Below the pieces are notes generated by a model. It was given only the letters and a program-made list of their open reading frames with translations. It had not been told where the DNA came from and made no database searches. Positions 61,791 to 64,000 of a DNA stretch of 64,000 bases are shown here, in pieces. The stretch comes from Shimia biformata. GTDB taxonomy: Bacteria; Pseudomonadota; Alphaproteobacteria; Rhodobacterales; Rhodobacteraceae. The stretch is taken from NCBI RefSeq assembly GCF_016888515.1, contig NZ_JAFEJK010000002.1:293255-357254 (forward strand), given 5' to 3'. Position numbers and translations under genes: made by a program. Positions within the stretch are counted from its first letter, which is position 1. Each line of letters begins with the position of its first letter.

Positions 61791-62663
61791 CTAGGTCAGG
61801 CCATAGAAACGCGCCGCAGTGCCGCCAAAGACCGCGTTTTGCATGTCATCCGGCACCAGCGACCAATGCCGCTGAAACGTCGTTGCGTAGTTGGCATAGA
61901 GAGAATCCACGGGGAAATTGGATCCCCACATACACCTGTCCGGCCCAAACTGTTCTAGACAAATTTCGACAATCGGTGCGACCGACTTTGCGGACCAACC
62001 ATGTTCAAACATGCCCAAACCGGACAGTTTGCAGGTCACATGGGGCAGGGCGGACAGGGTCTTGATCCGTGTTGCCCAGTCCCGCAACCCATCTGCGCTG
62101 CGGTCGTGTGGCGAACCGGCGTGGCACAGCGCAACCGGCGTATCCGGCGCATCTGACAGGACACGGACGGCGCCGGGCATCAGGTCGGGGATCAGCTGCA
62201 AATCGAAGGACAATCCGCGTCGGCCTACCTCCCGCAATCCCTCCAGGAACCGGGGGTCCTGCAACAGCGCGTTGGTGCCGGTGCGCGCGTCCTCGCCCGG
62301 CGCGCGGCCAACGATCTGACGCACCCCGCGCACGGTTGGCAGCGCCTGCAACCGACCAAGCTGTTCGGGGAGGTCATCTGCGGTCAAGTCGCAATAGGCA
62401 ACCTGCGCTGCCGGGAAACCGGGGTTGGCATCGGCCACCGACTGAACCCATCGCGCCTCGGCCAGACCATCTGCTGCCCCAACCTGAATATGGACGGACG
62501 CAGAGATGCCCTGCGCCTGCGCATCGCGGCGGAACTCATCGACCAGATAATCGCGCTGGATCGCGGTTGGGTCGCCAAAGAACCGCGCCGCACCCGGCTC
62601 CATGAGCCACGGATAATGCACTGCGTTCAGATCCCAAAGGTGATGATGCGCGTCAATCCTCAT
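61791..62663 (-). CDS. Amidohydrolase-type lactonase (COG3618, fuconolactonase-like)
   Basis: A 290-aa TIM-barrel hydrolase. The metal site starts MRIDAHHHLWDL (HxH), and CMWGSNFPVDSLY near residue 250 holds the Asp/Asn side of the site, which fits L-fuconolactonase and 2-pyrone-dicarboxylate-lactonase relatives. Probably opens a sugar lactone. It is followed by a SnoaL gene upstream on the same strand (the two are 11 bases apart), and both are divergent from a sugar-type ABC ATPase with LacI-type operators, so a sugar or sugar-acid catabolic role is plausible. Confidence 0.88.
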   Translation of the reverse strand: MRIDAHHHLWDLNAVHYPWLMEPGAARFFGDPTAIQRDYLVDEFRRDAQAQGISASVHIQVGAADGLAEARWVQSVADANPGFPAAQVAYCDLTADDLPEQLGRLQALPTVRGVRQIVGRAPGEDARTGTNALLQDPRFLEGLREVGRRGLSFDLQLIPDLMPGAVRVLSDAPDTPVALCHAGSPHDRSADGLRDWATRIKTLSALPHVTCKLSGLGMFEHGWSAKSVAPIVEICLEQFGPDRCMWGSNFPVDSLYANYATTFQRHWSLVPDDMQNAVFGGTAARFYGLT

Positions 62664-62674
62664 GGCCAGGTCCT

Positions 62675-63679
62675 TTATGTGCGCGGGACCTCAGCCATGC
62701 GTCCCAGGATATCAACGCCCAGCTGGTTCCAGAAGTGCAGCAGATCGATGAAGATCCAGTTCTCGGCCAGCTTGTCGCCGTCACGGCGATAGATGTCGAT
62801 CACCCGGAATTCACCAAGCGTTTCCGAAGCGGGCATGCCCATGAAGCCGCCGGTGTGCCGGGCTGTGAAATTGGGCCAGCCAAAAAAACCTCCGTAATGG
62901 CCCTCGGCCATGCGGCAAATGTGCGTGGTCTTGCTGCGGTCGGCAAAAGCCGCGCGGAACGGGCCGGAATGCTGCTTGGCATAGCGCGGAATGGTATAGG
63001 TCGCGCCGATCCCGGCTGGCCCCCACCAGATCATATCCTCGGCCCAGGTCCGGCGCAGTTCCTCTTCCAACGGCAGGCTGCCCTTCCATTGGCCAAGGTC
63101 GGTGATCATTGCGTTGATTACACGCAGGGTCTCGGTCCCTTCGGCTTCGGGCGCGTCGGCGAACATCAAGGCGTCATGCGGCATCGGGCCGGGTTGAACC
63201 AGATGCGCCGCGGTCTGAGGCGGGAAAGGCTGAAGCCCTGCCTGCATCATCAAGTGCGGAATGTCGAAATACATCGCGGTTTCCGCGATGCGACCATTTT
63301 CGATCCGGTTGAACTCGCAATAACGCAGCATTGCGATTTTCCCGGTCGGCTGAATGCCCAGCCACGGCGCATCGAACAGGCCCATCAGGTGTCCCATTGA
63401 GACCACCCAGACCGTTTGATGCCCGTCAATTTCGTTGGTGCCAGCCATGAAGACATCCAAGCGGCGTTGCATATGGGCAAGGGCCATCTTCAGTGGTTTC
63501 CAGAACCGGGTTGCCACGGAATCGGCGCCGGTCAACTCGTGAAAGGGGTGATAGCCACGCCACAAGTAGTCGGGTGCCGTGAATTGCGCCAGCACATCTG
63601 ACACCTGCTCGGGGGAAGCATGGTCAAGCGCATCATAGAGCGACCGAACCAGTTGTTTCTCGACGCTAAAATCGGTCAT
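62675..63679 (-). CDS. Tandem SnoaL-like protein (nuclear transport factor 2 fold)
   Basis: A 334-aa protein containing two NTF2/SnoaL-like domains: residues about 1-160 (AQFTAPDYLWRGYHPFHELTG, FNRIENGRIAETAMYFDIPHLMMQAG) and about 185-334 (AEDMIWWGPAGIGATYTIPRYAKQHSGPFRAAF, FRVIDIYRRDGDKLAENWIFIDLLHFWNQLG). Such proteins occur beside sugar ABC transporter genes. No function is known. The ATG at 63679 is 34 bases from the first LacI-type operator, so it should be repressed with the ABC gene. Confidence 0.85.
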   Translation of the reverse strand: MTDFSVEKQLVRSLYDALDHASPEQVSDVLAQFTAPDYLWRGYHPFHELTGADSVATRFWKPLKMALAHMQRRLDVFMAGTNEIDGHQTVWVVSMGHLMGLFDAPWLGIQPTGKIAMLRYCEFNRIENGRIAETAMYFDIPHLMMQAGLQPFPPQTAAHLVQPGPMPHDALMFADAPEAEGTETLRVINAMITDLGQWKGSLPLEEELRRTWAEDMIWWGPAGIGATYTIPRYAKQHSGPFRAAFADRSKTTHICRMAEGHYGGFFGWPNFTARHTGGFMGMPASETLGEFRVIDIYRRDGDKLAENWIFIDLLHFWNQLGVDILGRMAEVPRT

Positions 63680-63712
63680 CAGTCATGTACTTCCTGTTGA
63701 GATCATGTCGGT

Positions 63713-63728
63713 TTGCATACGTTTGCAA
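63713..63728. promoter_or_regulatory. LacI-type operator, site 1
   Basis: TTGCATACGTTTGCAA: a palindrome with TTGCA/TGCAA arms and a central CG, the form of LacI/GalR-family sites. Confidence 0.7.
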
Positions 63729-63735
63729 AAAAGTC

Positions 63736-63765
63736 TTGCCAGACTCACCCTAAAGAGTCTAGCGT
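63736..63765 (+). promoter_or_regulatory. Candidate promoter of the sugar-type ABC gene
   Basis: TTGCCA (63736-63741), an 18-base spacer and TAGCGT (63760-63765). A start near 63772 would lie inside operator 2, so binding there should block transcription. Confidence 0.4.
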
Positions 63766-63767
63766 AA

Positions 63768-63783
63768 TTGCAAGCGTATGCAA
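63768..63783. promoter_or_regulatory. LacI-type operator, site 2
   Basis: TTGCAAGCGTATGCAA: same arms and central CG as site 1. The two centres are exactly 55 bases apart. Confidence 0.7.
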
Positions 63784-63815
63784 ATTCCATTTCCGACCTT
63801 GGGGGACTCTCGATC

Positions 63816-64000
63816 ATGGCCGAAATCCAGCTGCGTAACGTGGGCAAGCGCTGGGGGACGTTTGTCGGGGTCGACAACTTCGATCTGACCATTGCCGACA
63901 AGGAGTTCCTGGTGCTTTTGGGTCCCTCGGGATGCGGCAAGACCACGACGATGCGGATGATTGCCGGGCTGGAAGATGCCAGCGAGGGCGACATTCTGAT
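63816..64000 (+). CDS. Sugar-type ABC transporter ATP-binding protein (MalK/UgpC-like), partial at window edge
   Basis: The first 61 codons of an ATPase of the CUT1 sugar importer class: AEIQLRNVGKRWGTFVGVDN, LTIADKEFLVLLGPSGCGKTTTMRMIAGLE with Walker A at about residues 37-44. The rest is beyond the window. The start has a GGGGGA ribosome site. Two LacI-type operators stand in the promoter, and a double SnoaL gene and COG3618 hydrolase are divergent, so this is probably one sugar-uptake locus. Confidence 0.93.
   Translation, partial: MAEIQLRNVGKRWGTFVGVDNFDLTIADKEFLVLLGPSGCGKTTTMRMIAGLEDASEGDIL

Overview
The window is a 64 kb piece of chromosome from a GC-rich alphaproteobacterium, almost certainly of the Rhodobacteraceae/Roseobacter group. 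The evidence is the gene content and order (atp operon followed by an H-type lectin gene and prs; glyQ and glyS separated by small family-specific genes and followed by a PPDK-like gene; carA next to yqeY), a SAM-II riboswitch before metZ, FolE2-type GTP cyclohydrolase, a CtrA-type box and alphaproteobacterial UbiH. The genus cannot be read from the sequence. Almost everything is housekeeping or ordinary metabolism. No IS element, prophage, CRISPR array, rRNA or tRNA gene was found. Coding density is very high and no gene-free stretch exceeds 300 bases; the longest are 8584-8842, which holds the leuA leader, and 12102-12362, which holds a terminator and the mreB promoter region.

Region by region: 1-3351, the end of the F1 ATP synthase operon (atpA'-G-D-C) with a strong terminator. 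3466-8583, a lectin-domain protein, two SnoaL/LD-transpeptidase-type genes, a small lipoprotein, prs, a DsbA-like isomerase with an alpha/beta hydrolase, and an SDR. 8662-10465, leuA behind a leucine-rich leader peptide that looks leaderless and can fold into two exclusive hairpins. 10496-12170, a secreted sulfatase with its own promoter and terminator. 12265-18095, the elongasome mreB / mreC-mreD-mrdA-rodA. 18099-24590, a zincin, MBL hydrolase, DUF1801, gltX, GST, hydrolase, and metZ under a SAM-II riboswitch and terminator. 24706-31456, folE2, trkH with a TPP enzyme, DUF924, and a SPOR/peptidoglycan-binding protein whose trypsin-like domain has lost its catalytic residues. 31609-40567, glyQ, marC, DUF6446, gltS, glyS, a PPDK homologue with a degraded ATP-binding half, and a cell-wall hydrolase. 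40675-43987, folB (extended), folP and glmM. 44066-48455, an EamA exporter, ilvC, two overlapping Lrp-family regulators divergent from ilvC, and a class V aminotransferase. 48463-55270, a UbiH-type hydroxylase, a small membrane protein, a HAD nucleotidase, a GntR regulator, a glycosyltransferase with an N-terminal MshEN-like (possible c-di-GMP) domain behind a CtrA-type box, carA and yqeY. 55331-61726, a PAS-LuxR regulator divergent from a complete branched-chain-type ABC importer ending in an alpha/beta hydrolase. 61791-64000, a COG3618 hydrolase and a double SnoaL protein divergent from a sugar-type ABC ATPase whose promoter carries two LacI-type operators.

How the genes work together: several amino-acid biosynthesis genes carry visible cis-control (leucine attenuation for leuA, SAM for metZ, a likely Lrp site near ilvC). 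Folate genes (folE2, folB, folP) and cell-wall genes (mre/mrd cluster, glmM, an LD-transpeptidase, SleB-like hydrolase, SPOR protein) recur. The least explained parts are the PAS-LuxR/ABC/hydrolase cassette, the CtrA-linked glycosyltransferase, the pseudoprotease, and a small family of 3'-end intergenic repeats present three times.
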